The notes below the pieces were generated by a model that was not told where the DNA came from, did not search any database, and worked only from the letters and a program-made list of their open reading frames with translations. Below, piece after piece: positions 1-9,210 of a stretch of DNA of 64,000 nucleotides (positions are counted from its first letter, which is position 1; each line of letters starts with the position of its first letter). The DNA comes from Hasllibacter halocynthiae. GTDB taxonomy: Bacteria; Pseudomonadota; Alphaproteobacteria; Rhodobacterales; Rhodobacteraceae. Location: assembly GCF_003003095.1 (NCBI RefSeq), contig NZ_PVTT01000003.1, positions 40,130-104,129 of the forward strand, read 5' to 3'. Position numbers and translations under genes: made by a program.

Positions 1-110
1 CCCCGCGCGAGGGAGGAGGGGCCGCCCACGGGGCCGCCCCCCGCGCACGCCCCCCCGGGAGAGGGGGCAGCGCGCCGCGCGGATCGACATCCGAGCAAGG
101 GGGAACGGCC
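1..110. other. Left-edge non-coding leader of the TRAP gene
   Basis: No coding signal is visible. A GC-rich inverted repeat (GGGGC with GCCCC, about positions 16-44) could be the terminator of a gene lying to the left; TAXI-type TRAP systems usually have their binding-protein gene just upstream. A purine-rich ribosome-binding site (AAGGGGGAA) lies just before the ATG at 111. Confidence 0.35.
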
Positions 111-2564
111 ATGACCGGGAACGCACGCGAGGGGGCGGCCGCGATCGCCCCGAACGACGGGGACACGGTGCCCGAGACGCCGCTGGGGGGGCCGGTGGTC
201 GCCGAAGGGGTCGACGAGGAGCCCGTCGAGAGCAACCGGCGCCTCTTCGCGGGCTGGGCCTTCTGGGTGGTGGCGGCGATGGCCGCGCTCTACGCCCTCT
301 TCCACATGGCGGCGCTGAACGGCTGGTCGATCCGGGCCTGGACGGGCGTGGACCTTCCCCTCCTGCCCACCTTCCCCATGGAGACCTGGAACTTCCGCAT
401 CGTCCACGTGGCGGGCGCGCTCGTGCTGGGCTTCGTGCTCTACGCCGCGCGGACCTTCGGCCAGCCCGAGGAGGGGCCCGAGCGGGCGCGCGCCTCGCGG
501 CATCCGCTGGACCTCCTGGCCTGGGCGGCGCTCCTGCCGGCGCTCTACGCCTGCTGGACCGCGATCGGCTTCGCCGGGGACATCGCGGGCGGCGCGATGT
601 GGAACGGCATCGACGAGGGCATCCGGACCGCGGAGATCTGGCACTACGGCGTGCCCCTCGTCGCGGCGACCGCCCTCGGCATCGCGATCGGCTGGGCCCG
701 CCCGCGCGCGCGCGACGCGATCCCGCCCGCCGACCTCGTCCTCGGCGTCTGCGCCCTGGGCGTCGCGATCTACCTCGTGACCATCTACGGCACCTTGATG
801 CGCAACTCGACGGGCACGCCCTTCGCGCCCATCGGCATCTCGCTGGCCGCGCTGGCGGGCACCGCCCTCATCATGGAGCTGACGCGCCGGGTCGCGGGCC
901 TCGCCCTCATCGTGATCGCGGGGGTGTTCCTGCTCTACGTGTTCGTCGGCGACATGCTTCCGGGCTTCCTGAACGCGCCCGACATCGCGTGGGAGCGGTT
1001 CTTCTCCCAGGTCTACACCGACGCGGGGATCCTCGGGCCGACCACGGCGGTGTCGTCCACCTACATCATCCTCTTCATCATCTTCGCGGCCTTCCTGCAG
1101 GCGTCGAAGGTGGGCGACTACTTCGTCAACTTCGCCTTCGCCGCCGCGGGGCGCGCGCGGGGCGGGCCGGCCAAGGTCGCGATCTTCGCCTCCGGCCTTA
1201 TGGGCATGATCAACGGCACGAGCGCCGGCAACGTGGTCGCCACGGGCTCGCTCACGATCCCCTTGATGAAGAAGGTGGGCTACCGGCCCACGACCTCGGG
1301 CGCGGTGGAGGCCGCGGCCTCGACGGGCGGGCAGATCATGCCGCCCATCATGGGCGCCGGCGCCTTCATCATGGCCGAGATCACGGGCATCCCCTACACG
1401 GACATCGCGGTGGCCGCGATCATCCCGGCGATCCTCTACTTCGTGTCGATCTACTTCATGGTCGATTTCGAGGCGGCCAAGCTGGGCATGCGCGGCATGC
1501 GCGAGGACGAGCTGCCCAGGTTCCGCGACATGGCGCGCCGGGTCTTCCTGTTCCTGCCGATCGTGATCCTGATCGCGGCCCTCTTCATGGGCTACTCGGT
1601 CATCCGGGCCGGCACGCTGGCGACCGTGGCGGCGGCCGTCGTCTCGTGGGTGCAGCCGACGCGGGTGGGCTACGCGGTCACGCTGGCGCTCCTCGCGGTG
1701 CTGGGGGCGGCGGTGTTCCTGCCCGGCCTCGCCGAGATGGCGACGGGCGGGGCGGGGGCGACCGTCCTCGTCGGGGCGGCCGTCGCCGCGGCCGCGTTCT
1801 GGGCCTTCCGCTACCGCGGCCCGGGCATGGGCCCGGCCAAGGTCGCCCGCGCCTTCGAGTCGGCGGGGTACATGTCGATCCAGATCATCGCCGTCTGCGC
1901 CTGCGCGGGCATCATCGTGGGCGTGATCTCGCTGACGGGGGTGGGCGCGCGCTTCTCCTCGGTGCTGCTGGGGATCGCGGACGCCAACCAGCTGCTCGCG
2001 CTCTTCTTCGCGATGTGCATCGCGATCCTCCTGGGGATGGGTATGCCGACCACGGCCGCCTACGCGGTCGCGGCGAGCGTCGTCGCGCCGGGCCTCGTGC
2101 AGATGGGCATCCCGATGCTGACGGCGCACTTCTTCGTGTTCTACTTCGCCGTCGTCTCGGCCATCACGCCGCCCGTCGCGCTGGCGAGCTACGCGGCGGC
2201 GGGGATCTCGGGCTCGAACCCGATGAGCACCTCGGTCGCCTCGTTCAAGATCGGCATCTCGGCCTTCATCGTGCCGTTCATGTTCTTCTACAACTCGGCG
2301 ATCCTGATGGACGGGACCTGGCTGGAGGTGCTGCGCGCGGGCGCCACGGCGGTGTTCGGGGTGTTCCTGCTGTCATCGGGCGTGCAGGGGTGGTGGTCCG
2401 GCGACAGGGCCAACCCGGTGATCCGCGCGGCGCTGGTGGTCGTGGCCCTCTTCATGATTGAAGGGGGGGTCGTGACCGACCTGATCGGCGTCGGCGGCGC
2501 GGCCGCCCTCTTCTTCCTGGCGCGGGCCGGCCGCCCGCGGCGGGAGGAGGAGCCCGCGGTCTGA
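111..2564 (+). CDS. TRAP transporter fused permease (TAXI type, DctQ-DctM fusion)
   Basis: An 817-residue polytopic inner-membrane protein matching the 4TM/12TM fused permease of TAXI-type TRAP transporters, which import organic acids using an ion gradient and a periplasmic TAXI binding protein. The first about 50 residues are hydrophilic and probably cytoplasmic. Hydrophobic helices then alternate to near the C-terminus. Conserved DctM-like stretches include the glycine-rich GMINGTSAGNV segment (about residue 364) and the GMGMPTTAAY segment (about 643). No binding-protein gene lies in the window; it may be to the left. The sensor kinase and sigma-54 regulator that follow on the same strand 28 bp later are of the DctB/DctD type, so they plausibly control this transporter. 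The substrate cannot be read from the sequence. Confidence 0.9.
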   Translation: MTGNAREGAAAIAPNDGDTVPETPLGGPVVAEGVDEEPVESNRRLFAGWAFWVVAAMAALYALFHMAALNGWSIRAWTGVDLPLLPTFPMETWNFRIVHVAGALVLGFVLYAARTFGQPEEGPERARASRHPLDLLAWAALLPALYACWTAIGFAGDIAGGAMWNGIDEGIRTAEIWHYGVPLVAATALGIAIGWARPRARDAIPPADLVLGVCALGVAIYLVTIYGTLMRNSTGTPFAPIGISLAALAGTALIMELTRRVAGLALIVIAGVFLLYVFVGDMLPGFLNAPDIAWERFFSQVYTDAGILGPTTAVSSTYIILFIIFAAFLQASKVGDYFVNFAFAAAGRARGGPAKVAIFASGLMGMINGTSAGNVVATGSLTIPLMKKVGYRPTTSGAVEAAASTGGQIMPPIMGAGAFIMAEITGIPYTDIAVAAIIPAILYFVSIYFMVDFEAAKLGMRGMREDELPRFRDMARRVFLFLPIVILIAALFMGYSVIRAGTLATVAAAVVSWVQPTRVGYAVTLALLAVLGAAVFLPGLAEMATGGAGATVLVGAAVAAAAFWAFRYRGPGMGPAKVARAFESAGYMSIQIIAVCACAGIIVGVISLTGVGARFSSVLLGIADANQLLALFFAMCIAILLGMGMPTTAAYAVAASVVAPGLVQMGIPMLTAHFFVFYFAVVSAITPPVALASYAAAGISGSNPMSTSVASFKIGISAFIVPFMFFYNSAILMDGTWLEVLRAGATAVFGVFLLSSGVQGWWSGDRANPVIRAALVVVALFMIEGGVVTDLIGVGGAAALFFLARAGRPRREEEPAV

Positions 2565-2619
2565 GGGGTCCGGCCGAGGGGCAGGCGGGGCCTTGCCCGC
2601 CGGCGGGTTCTGCCGAACG

Positions 2620-4554
2620 ATGGACGCCGTGACCCCCTCCGGCGCCTCCCCCCCGCCCGGCCGGCCCCTTCGGCGCCGGGCGGGGTCGCTCGCCGCGGCC
2701 GCGCTGGTCCTCGCCGCGGCCGCGGGGGCCGCCCTGCTCGCCCTGCCGCGGATCGAGGAGGGGCTGAGGCAGGCCGCGCGCGAGCGGGGCGAGGTCACCC
2801 TCGCCCTCGCGGCGCAGGCGATCGACCAGCTCGTCCGCCGGTTCGACCCCATCCCCGAGCTGATCGCCGCCCGCCCGCACCTGCGCGGCGCGCTGGCCAG
2901 CCCCGGAAGCGCCACCCAGGTCGCCTTCGTCAACGAGCAGCTGCGCCTCACGGCGCGGGCGGTCGGCGCGTCGGACGTCGTCCTCGTTGGCCTGGACGGC
3001 ACGGTGGTCGCCGCGGCCTCCTACCGCGAGGGGGCGACACCGATCGGCCGCGACGTGCTGCACCGGCCGCACGTCCATTCGGCCGCGCGAGGCCGGGCCG
3101 CCTTCTTCCACGCCGCCGGCCCCGAGGGCGAGGCGGGCAGCTTCCACTTCTCGGCGCCGGTGCTGGACGGGATCGACGTGATCGGCGTGGTCTCGGTCCG
3201 CATCGACCTGCGGGAGATCGAGGCCGGATGGCAGGACCTGCGCGGCGAGATCGCGCTGGCCGACGAGGGGGGCATCATCTTCATGTCGTCCCGCCCCGAA
3301 TGGACGTTCAGGACGCTCGCCCCCCTCTCGGAGGCGCGGCGGGCCGAGATCGCGGCCGCGCGGCAGTTCTTCCCCGGCCGGCTGCGGCCCCTGGACGCCA
3401 AGCTCAGCCCGCTCTCGGACGGGATGGTGCGGATCGAGATGGGCGCCGGGCAGCCGGGCGGGGGAACGGGGACGGCGGATGCGGGGGGCATCTTCCTCGT
3501 CTCCTCCGCGCCGGTCGCGCTGCCCGGCTGGCACGCCATCGTGCTCGAGCCGCTCGGCCCGATCGAGGCGCAGGCGCGGCGGGTCCTCCTCGGCTGGGCG
3601 GCGGGGGCGCTGGCGCTCGTGCTGCTGCTCGTGGCGCTGGCCCAGCGGATCGCCCGCCGGCGCGAGATCGAGCGTTCCGCCCGGGCCGAGCGCGACCGGC
3701 TGGAGCGGCGCGTCCGCGAACGCACGGCCGAGCTGGGCGCCGCGAACGGCCGGCTGCAACGCGAGATCGCCGAGCGGCGCGACGCCGAGGCCCGCCTGAA
3801 GCGCACCCAGGAGCATCTGGTCCAGGCCGGCAAGCTCGCCGCGCTCGGCAAGATGTCGGCGGCCCTCTCGCACGAGATCAACCAGCCGCTCGCGGCGATA
3901 AAGTCCTACGCCTCGAACGCGGGCGCCTTCCTCGACCGCGGACGCGAGGACGAGGCGCGCGAGAACGTCCGCCGCATCGCGCGGATGACGGACCGGGTCG
4001 CGCGCATCTCGACCCATCTTCGCAACTTCGCCCGCCGCCCGGACGACGCGCTCGTCGCGGTCGACCTCCGGCGCGCGGTCGAGCAGGCGCTCGAGCTGAT
4101 GGAGCCGGAGCTTCGCGCCCGCGGCGTGCGGGTCGCGGTGGACGCGCCCGCGGCGCCGCTGCACGCGAAGGGCGGCGAGGTGCGGCTGCAGCAGGTTCTG
4201 GTCAACATCCTCAGCAACGCCGTGGCCGCCATGGGGGAGGCGGACGATCCCCGCATCGAGATCGGGATAACCGAGGCGGACGGCCCCGGGGGCCCCGCGG
4301 TCGAGGTCACGGTCCGCGACCACGGGCCGGGCCTCGACCCCGAGACGGCCGACCAGCTCTTCGAGCCGTTCTTCTCGCGCCGCTCGGACAAGCGCGGGCT
4401 GGGGCTGGGGCTGTCCATCTCCTACAACATCGTCGAGGATTTCGGCGGCACGCTCGACGCGCGCACCCACCCCGGCGGCGGCGCCGAGTTCCGCATCCGC
4501 CTGCGCCCGGCGGGCGAGGGCGAGGCGGCGGCGCCCCTGGCGGTGCCGGCATGA
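2620..4554 (+). CDS. dctB: DctB-like sensor histidine kinase
   Basis: Membrane sensor kinase of the C4-dicarboxylate DctB family. A first membrane helix (about residues 20-40) is followed by a periplasmic dCache-like sensing domain, a second helix (about 325-345), a coiled-coil linker, and the kinase core. The H-box reads ALSHEINQPLAAIKSY with the phospho-accepting His near residue 418. An N-box (QVLVNILSNA), a G1 box (DHGPGLD) and a G2 box (GLGLGLS) follow, so the catalytic domain looks complete. An in-frame TTG at 2593 would add nine residues; the ATG at 2620 is the more conventional start. The stop overlaps the ATG of the response-regulator gene (ATGA), so the pair is translationally coupled. 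It lies directly behind the TRAP permease, its likely target. Confidence 0.88.
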   Translation: MDAVTPSGASPPPGRPLRRRAGSLAAAALVLAAAAGAALLALPRIEEGLRQAARERGEVTLALAAQAIDQLVRRFDPIPELIAARPHLRGALASPGSATQVAFVNEQLRLTARAVGASDVVLVGLDGTVVAAASYREGATPIGRDVLHRPHVHSAARGRAAFFHAAGPEGEAGSFHFSAPVLDGIDVIGVVSVRIDLREIEAGWQDLRGEIALADEGGIIFMSSRPEWTFRTLAPLSEARRAEIAAARQFFPGRLRPLDAKLSPLSDGMVRIEMGAGQPGGGTGTADAGGIFLVSSAPVALPGWHAIVLEPLGPIEAQARRVLLGWAAGALALVLLLVALAQRIARRREIERSARAERDRLERRVRERTAELGAANGRLQREIAERRDAEARLKRTQEHLVQAGKLAALGKMSAALSHEINQPLAAIKSYASNAGAFLDRGREDEARENVRRIARMTDRVARISTHLRNFARRPDDALVAVDLRRAVEQALELMEPELRARGVRVAVDAPAAPLHAKGGEVRLQQVLVNILSNAVAAMGEADDPRIEIGITEADGPGGPAVEVTVRDHGPGLDPETADQLFEPFFSRRSDKRGLGLGLSISYNIVEDFGGTLDARTHPGGGAEFRIRLRPAGEGEAAAPLAVPA

Positions 4555-5924
4555 CGGGGACCGTCCTCTTCGTCGACGACGAGGAGCACATCCGCCTCGC
4601 CGTCGCCCAGGCGCTTGACCTCGCCGACCTGCCGCACCAGTGCCTGGCGGATCCCTCGCTGGCGCTCGCGCGGATCGGCCACGACGCCGACGCGGTGCTG
4701 CTGACCGACATCCGCATGCCCGGCATGGACGGCACCGAGCTGATGCGCCGCGCGCTGGAGGTCGACCCCGACTTCCCCGTGATCCTCGTCACGGGCCATG
4801 GCGACGTCGACCTCGCGGTCGCCTCGATGAAGGCGGGCGCCTACGACTTCGTCCAGAAGCCCTTCGAGACGGAGGATCTGGTCGAGCGCGCGCGCCGCGC
4901 CCTCGAGAAGCGCAGGCTGACCCTCGAGAACCGCGCCCTGCGCCGGGCCCTGCCGCGCGCCGCCCCGGAGGGGACCCGGCTGGTGACGCGCAGCGACGCG
5001 ATGGCGACCCTCTCGGCCCGGGTGGACGCGCTGGCGGGGGCCGACCTCGACGTCCTGATCTGGGGCGCGACTGGGACCGGGAAGGAACGGGTCGCCCGGC
5101 GCCTCCATGCGCTCGGGGCGCGCTCGGGGGGGACCTTCGTCCACGTGAACTGCGCCGCGCTGCCCGACGGCCTGGTCGAGAGCGAACTCTTCGGTCACGA
5201 GGTCGGGGCCTTTCCCGGCGCGCTGCGGGCGCGTCACGGCAAGGTCGAGCACGCCTCGCGCGGGATCCTCTGCCTCGACGAGATCGACAGCCTGCCCCTG
5301 CCCCTGCAGCCGAAGCTGCTCCACGTGCTGGAGCACCGGGCGGTGACGCGGCTGGGGTCGAACGATCCCCGGCCCGTGGACATGCGCGTGATCGCCATTG
5401 CCCAGGACGACCTGCGCGCCCGGAGCGAGGCGGGCACCTTCCGCGCGGACCTCTACCACCTTCTCGGCCCGGCGGAAATTCGCGTGCCGTCCCTCCGCGA
5501 GCGGCGCGAGGACATCCCCGCGCTCTTCGCCGAGCTCTGCGCGGACGCCGCCGCGCGCCACGAGCGACCCCTGCTGGAGGTGCCCGCGCACCTCCTGTCG
5601 GCGCTGGCGATGCGAGACTGGCCGGGCAACGTGCGCGAGTTGCGGGGCGCGGCCGAACGCTATGTGCTGGGCCTCGGGGCGGAGCTGCGGGGCGCCGGCC
5701 CGCCGGTGGCGGCCGGCCTCGCGGAAGGGATGGCCGCCCACGAGCGCGCCCTGATCGCAGCCGCCATCGCCGCCAACGGCGGCCGCTTGCGGCCTACCTA
5801 CGAGGCATTGGGGATCTCGCGGCGGACGCTCTACGAGAAGATGCAGCGCCATGGGCTGGAGCGCACGGAGGCCGGATCGGAGGAGGAGGAGGACGCGCCC
5901 GCCCCTGCGGGGGGGCGGCTCTGA
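4551..5924 (+). CDS. dctD: DctD-like sigma-54-dependent response regulator with variant GAFPGA loop
   Basis: A 457-residue NtrC-class activator. The receiver domain has the acidic pair at residues 9-11, phospho-acceptor Asp53 (LTDIRMPG) and Lys103. The AAA+ domain has Walker A GATGTGKE (172-179), Walker B CLDEID, and the R-finger region RADLYHL. The C-terminal Fis-type helix-turn-helix ends with GISRRTLYEKMQRHG. The sigma-54 contact loop, normally GAFTGA, reads GAFPGA at residues 219-224 (codon CCC at 5214-5216). My recollection is that other rhodobacterial DctD proteins share this variant, so it is not by itself evidence of a broken gene. It overlaps dctB by four bases and should control the TRAP operon. 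A strong hairpin follows the stop. Confidence 0.88.
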   Translation: MTGTVLFVDDEEHIRLAVAQALDLADLPHQCLADPSLALARIGHDADAVLLTDIRMPGMDGTELMRRALEVDPDFPVILVTGHGDVDLAVASMKAGAYDFVQKPFETEDLVERARRALEKRRLTLENRALRRALPRAAPEGTRLVTRSDAMATLSARVDALAGADLDVLIWGATGTGKERVARRLHALGARSGGTFVHVNCAALPDGLVESELFGHEVGAFPGALRARHGKVEHASRGILCLDEIDSLPLPLQPKLLHVLEHRAVTRLGSNDPRPVDMRVIAIAQDDLRARSEAGTFRADLYHLLGPAEIRVPSLRERREDIPALFAELCADAAARHERPLLEVPAHLLSALAMRDWPGNVRELRGAAERYVLGLGAELRGAGPPVAAGLAEGMAAHERALIAAAIAANGGRLRPTYEALGISRRTLYEKMQRHGLERTEAGSEEEEDAPAPAGGRL

Positions 5925-5933
5925 AGGGTGGCC

Positions 5934-5973
5934 CCGCCGCCCGCCGTCCCCGTGGGGGAAGGGCGGGCGGCGG
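5934..5973. terminator. Bidirectional hairpin terminator between dctD and the DUF2382 gene
   Basis: A perfect 12-bp inverted repeat (left arm CCGCCGCCCGCC at 5934-5945, right arm at 5962-5973) encloses a loop that can itself pair. It sits between two convergent genes. There is no T-tract, as is common in GC-rich genomes. Confidence 0.6.
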
Positions 5974-5981
5974 GAGGGCGG

Positions 5982-6704
5982 TCAGCCGCGGTCCTTGTCG
6001 ACGTCGACCTCGGTCTTGCGGACGGTGTCGCGGACAACCTCCTCGCGCTCGGTGACCTCCTTGCCGACGACGACCTCCTCGGTGACGACGGCCTCCTTCT
6101 CGACCACGGCCTCCTCGGACTGCGTGGTCACGTCGATGGTCTTGTCCTGGAACAGGGCGTCGGCCTCGGCGCCGGTGACCACCTCGTCCACGGGGCGACG
6201 CTCGACGGAGAGACGCTCCTCGCGCAGGCGCACGCGCTCCTCGACAGGGACTTCCTGGACGTAGGTGCGGACGTGGGCGGTGCCTTTCTCGGCGACGCGC
6301 TTGCCGACGGCGATCCGCTCCTCGGCGATCGGGATCGTCGTCTCGTCGCCGGCGGTTGCGGCCGGGGCGGCGGCGGTCGCGGCGGCGTAGTCGTCCGTGG
6401 CGCGGTAGTCGGCCTCGTAGGCGTCGAGGTCCACGCCGTCCTCGGGATGGCGCATCGCCTCGGCGGCGGCGTCGATGTCGCGGTCCTCGATCTCGGCGGC
6501 GACGACGTAGTGACCGTCCCGCAGCGCCTGCTTGTAGGTCGCGGCCTCGTCGTGCGGCAGGTTCAGCGTATCGATGTCGTCATAGCGGTCGGTGCCGCCC
6601 ATGACGTTGATGTAGCTGTTCGAGATGCCGATCTCGGTCAAGCGCTGGCGGACCATCTCGGCGACGTTCGCGGTGCGGTAGATGGCGGTGATCGTGTTGG
6701 ACAT
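5982..6704 (-). CDS. YsnF/AvaK (DUF2382) domain stress protein
   Basis: A 240-residue soluble acidic protein. The N-terminal third (about 1-100) resembles the general-stress-protein 17M-like domain that often precedes DUF2382. The C-terminal half has the charged DUF2382 repeats (IPIAEERIAVGKRV, then VQEVPVEERVRLREERLSVERRPVDE), rich in Glu, Arg and Val. The family is linked to stress tolerance, but its biochemical role is unknown. The start at 6704 has a strong AAGGAGATA ribosome-binding site. The next DUF2382 gene lies immediately upstream on the same strand, so the two probably form an operon. Confidence 0.8.
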   Translation of the reverse strand: MSNTITAIYRTANVAEMVRQRLTEIGISNSYINVMGGTDRYDDIDTLNLPHDEAATYKQALRDGHYVVAAEIEDRDIDAAAEAMRHPEDGVDLDAYEADYRATDDYAAATAAAPAATAGDETTIPIAEERIAVGKRVAEKGTAHVRTYVQEVPVEERVRLREERLSVERRPVDEVVTGAEADALFQDKTIDVTTQSEEAVVEKEAVVTEEVVVGKEVTEREEVVRDTVRKTEVDVDKDRG

Positions 6705-6757
6705 GACTATCTCCTTCGTTTGCGTTCGGTATGTGCAGGTGGATGGGGCAGGGCGCT

Positions 6758-7159
6758 TCAGGCATCCCCGCCGGACGGATCCACGTCCTCGACGGTGGCA
6801 GTCTGGCGTCGCAGCGTCACCGTCTCGCGGTAGGGGACCTCCTCGGCGGCACGGGTGACGCGCAGCTCCTCAATCACGCGGTACTGGCGCACGAGGACCT
6901 CCTCGACCACGGGGATCACGGTCACGCCGCCCTCCTCCCGGCTCTGGGGGGGGGTATCGACGATGCGGTCGACGGGCACGCGCTCGATGCCGAGCCGCTC
7001 CTGCCGGAGGGTGTCCTCCACGGCGACCTCGTGGGCCTCCGTCCGCAGCGCGATGCGGGCGGCGACGCGCTCTCGCGTCACCTTGCCGACTGAGGCGCGC
7101 TCCTCGGCGAGGGGCAGGACGAGGTCCCGGTCGGTCTCTTCGTCCCTTCGCTCGGCCAT
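6758..7159 (-). CDS. DUF2382 domain protein (short paralog)
   Basis: A 133-residue protein made almost entirely of the DUF2382 pattern (VLPLAEERASVGKVTRERVA, then VEDTLRQERLGIERVPVDR). It is a shorter paralog of its downstream neighbour. The ATG at 7159 is chosen because GGAGGG lies just upstream and the homology begins there; an in-frame ATG at 7213 would add 18 unlikely residues. It probably leads the two-gene stress operon. No membrane segment or catalytic motif is seen. Confidence 0.75.
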   Translation of the reverse strand: MAERRDEETDRDLVLPLAEERASVGKVTRERVAARIALRTEAHEVAVEDTLRQERLGIERVPVDRIVDTPPQSREEGGVTVIPVVEEVLVRQYRVIEELRVTRAAEEVPYRETVTLRRQTATVEDVDPSGGDA

Positions 7160-7330
7160 CTGCGCCCTCCATCCATCCGGGCCCCGGGGCGGGACCCTTT
7201 CGTGGCAAGGCAACGGGCGGCACGGACAATCGTTCCAGCGGTGCCCCGGCGCCCGCGCGCATCCCCCGGGGCAGGAGCGTCGCTGCCGGTCCCGGAAAAG
7301 GGGCGGCGGGACGGGCGGCCTTGGTCCGGC

Positions 7331-7350
7331 GCCCGGGCCTCCGTCCGGGC
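7331..7350 (-). terminator. Hairpin after the AidB-type gene
   Basis: Perfect 6-bp inverted repeat (GCCCGG and CCGGGC) with an 8-nt loop, directly beyond the stop codon of the minus-strand acyl-CoA dehydrogenase gene. No T-tract. Confidence 0.4.
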
Positions 7351-7351
7351 T

Positions 7352-9010
7352 TCAGCCTGCCGCCGGCCGGGGGGCGGCGCGGTCGAGGAGGCGCTCGGCG
7401 GCGGCCGCTTCGATGCGGGCGGTGCCGTAGCCCAGCCCGTGCCCGGCCGGGTCCAGCCGCGCCCCGCAGAAGGCCTCGAAGACCGCGTCGGCCCCGTCCG
7501 CGAGGACCGCGGCCTGCAGCAGCAGCGCCGTCTCCTCCACGAAGGCGCGCGCGCTCGCCTCGTGGACCGCGCCCGGCCGGGCCCACCCTTCCCACCCGGC
7601 TAGGCGGTCGTCGAAGCGTCCGTCCCGGCCCCGCGCCGCCGCGAGCGCGCCGCGCAGCACCTCCAGCGCTTCGGGCCCGCGGGAGAGCGCGCGCAGCACG
7701 TCGAGCGCGATGACGTTGCCCGAGCCTTCCCAGATCGCGTTCAGCGGGCTCTGCCGGAACAGGCGCGGCATCGGCCCCTCCTCGACGTAGCCCGCGCCGC
7801 CATGCGCCTCGAGCGCCTCGTAGACGAAGCCGGGCTGGCGCTTGCAGACGTGGTACTTGGCGATCGGCGTGGCGATCCGCGCGAACGCGGCCTCGGCCCC
7901 GTCGGCGGGCGCCGCATCGAACGCCCGCGCGACGCGCAGCATCAGGGCCGTCGCCGCCTCGGCCTCGAGGCAGAGGTCCGCGAGCACCCCGCGCATCGCC
8001 GGCTGGTCGATCAGCCGCTTCTGGAAGGCCGAGCGGTGCCGCGCGTGCCACAGCGCCTCGGTCAGGGCGGCGCGCATCCCGCCGGCGGAGCCCGCGATGC
8101 AGTCGAGGCGCGTGCCCTGGACCATGTCGATGATCGTGCGGACGCCGCGCCCCTCCTCGCCGACGCGGCGCGCCCAGGCGCCTTGGTACTCGATCTCGGA
8201 GGAGGCGTTCGAGCGGTCGCCCAGCTTGTCCTTCAGCCGCATCAGGTGCACCGCGTTCTTCGTGCCGTCCGGGCGCCAGCGCGGCACGAGGAGGCAGGTC
8301 AGCCCGCCGGGCGCGTAGGCCAGCGTCAGGAAGGCGTCGGACATCGGCGCCGAGCAGAACCACTTGTGGCCGACCAGCTCGTACTCGTCGTCCCCGACGG
8401 GATGGGCGCGGGTCGTGTTGGCCCGCACGTCCGAGCCGCCCTGCTTCTCCGTCATCGCCATGCCGATCGTCGCCCCGGCCTTGCCCGCCGCGGGTGCGTT
8501 CGCCGGGTCGTAGCGGCCGCTCGCGATGCGCGGCTCCCACTCGGCGGCGAGGGCGGGCTCCGCCCGGAGGGCGGCGACGGAGGCGTAGCTCATCGACATG
8601 GGGCAGCAGACGCCCGCATCGGCCTGCGTCATGAGATAGAGCAGCGAGGCGTGCAGCGCGTGCCCGCCCGTCCCCGCCGTCCACGCGGCGGAGGCGACGC
8701 CCCCCTCCAGCCCCATGCGCATCAGCCGGTGGTAGGCGGGATGGAACTCGACCGCGTCGATCCGGTGGCCGTAGCGGTCGAAGGCCCGCAGCTTCGGCGG
8801 GTTCTCGTTCGCCTGCCGAGAGAGGTCGCGTGCCTCGGCCGCCCCCGCCTCGCACCCGAAACGGCGCACCCGCCCGGCATGATCGGCGAGCGGGGGACAG
8901 GCCAACCCGGCCGCGAGGGCCGCGTCGGCCGCCACGAGGTCGAGATCCGGCAGCCCCGCCGGCTGGTTCAGGACCTCGTGCGTCGAGGCCGTCCTTGCCG
9001 TGCCGTCCAT
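7352..9010 (-). CDS. AidB-type acyl-CoA dehydrogenase family protein
   Basis: A 552-residue flavoprotein of the AidB branch of the acyl-CoA dehydrogenase family. Recognisable parts are the early NQPAGLPDLDL segment, the flavin-binding MTEKQGGSDVRAN stretch typical of AidB, and the GYVEEGPMPRLFRQSPL and IWEGSGNV segments near the C-terminus. E. coli AidB binds FAD and DNA and responds to alkylation. In other bacteria similar proteins may be ordinary isovaleryl-CoA-like dehydrogenases, so the substrate is uncertain. The ATG at 9010 is preferred over the one at 9019 because AAGGAGG lies ten bases upstream of it and only one base upstream of the other. It is divergent from puhA and shares the intergenic region carrying the PpsR-type site. 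Confidence 0.85.
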   Translation of the reverse strand: MDGTARTASTHEVLNQPAGLPDLDLVAADAALAAGLACPPLADHAGRVRRFGCEAGAAEARDLSRQANENPPKLRAFDRYGHRIDAVEFHPAYHRLMRMGLEGGVASAAWTAGTGGHALHASLLYLMTQADAGVCCPMSMSYASVAALRAEPALAAEWEPRIASGRYDPANAPAAGKAGATIGMAMTEKQGGSDVRANTTRAHPVGDDEYELVGHKWFCSAPMSDAFLTLAYAPGGLTCLLVPRWRPDGTKNAVHLMRLKDKLGDRSNASSEIEYQGAWARRVGEEGRGVRTIIDMVQGTRLDCIAGSAGGMRAALTEALWHARHRSAFQKRLIDQPAMRGVLADLCLEAEAATALMLRVARAFDAAPADGAEAAFARIATPIAKYHVCKRQPGFVYEALEAHGGAGYVEEGPMPRLFRQSPLNAIWEGSGNVIALDVLRALSRGPEALEVLRGALAAARGRDGRFDDRLAGWEGWARPGAVHEASARAFVEETALLLQAAVLADGADAVFEAFCGARLDPAGHGLGYGTARIEAAAAERLLDRAAPRPAAG

Positions 9011-9149
9011 CTTCCGCATTCCTCCTTCGCCGTCCACGGGAAAGGAGCATAGGGCTGCGCCGCCGGGCTTGGAACGGCCCGCGCCCCTGGCCGCTGCGTC
9101 GGCGCGGGCGCGGAAGATCGCGCTCGGGCCGGGGACCGGCCTTTTTGGT

Positions 9150-9178
9150 CTGTCAATCTTTCCTGACAACCCTAGAGT
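9150..9178 (+). promoter_or_regulatory. Candidate puhA promoter
   Basis: A sigma-70-like pair reads CTGTCA at 9150-9155 and TAGAGT at 9173-9178 with a 17-bp spacer, each box matching four of six consensus bases. The PpsR-type palindrome fills the space between and over the boxes, as expected for a repressor-controlled promoter. Assignment is by eye. Confidence 0.45.
9151..9168. promoter_or_regulatory. PpsR/CrtJ-type operator upstream of puhA
   Basis: The sequence TGTCAATCTTTCCTGACA is a perfect match to the PpsR/CrtJ pattern TGTc-N10-gACA, with 5-bp palindromic arms. PpsR/CrtJ represses photosynthesis genes under oxic conditions in purple bacteria. It lies 43 bp before the puhA ATG. A similar site precedes pufL, which supports the call. 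Confidence 0.72.
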
Positions 9179-9210
9179 AAACCCGCACGACACTTCCAAG
9201 GGGGTCCGCG

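Noticed and set aside
2452..4470. Long minus-strand frame of 672 codons
   Set aside because: Antisense to the DctB-like kinase, which has all kinase motifs; the antisense product is low-complexity.
3228..4550. N-terminal extension of the response regulator
   Set aside because: The frame is open, but it is a shadow of the kinase gene; the receiver domain starts at ATG 4551.
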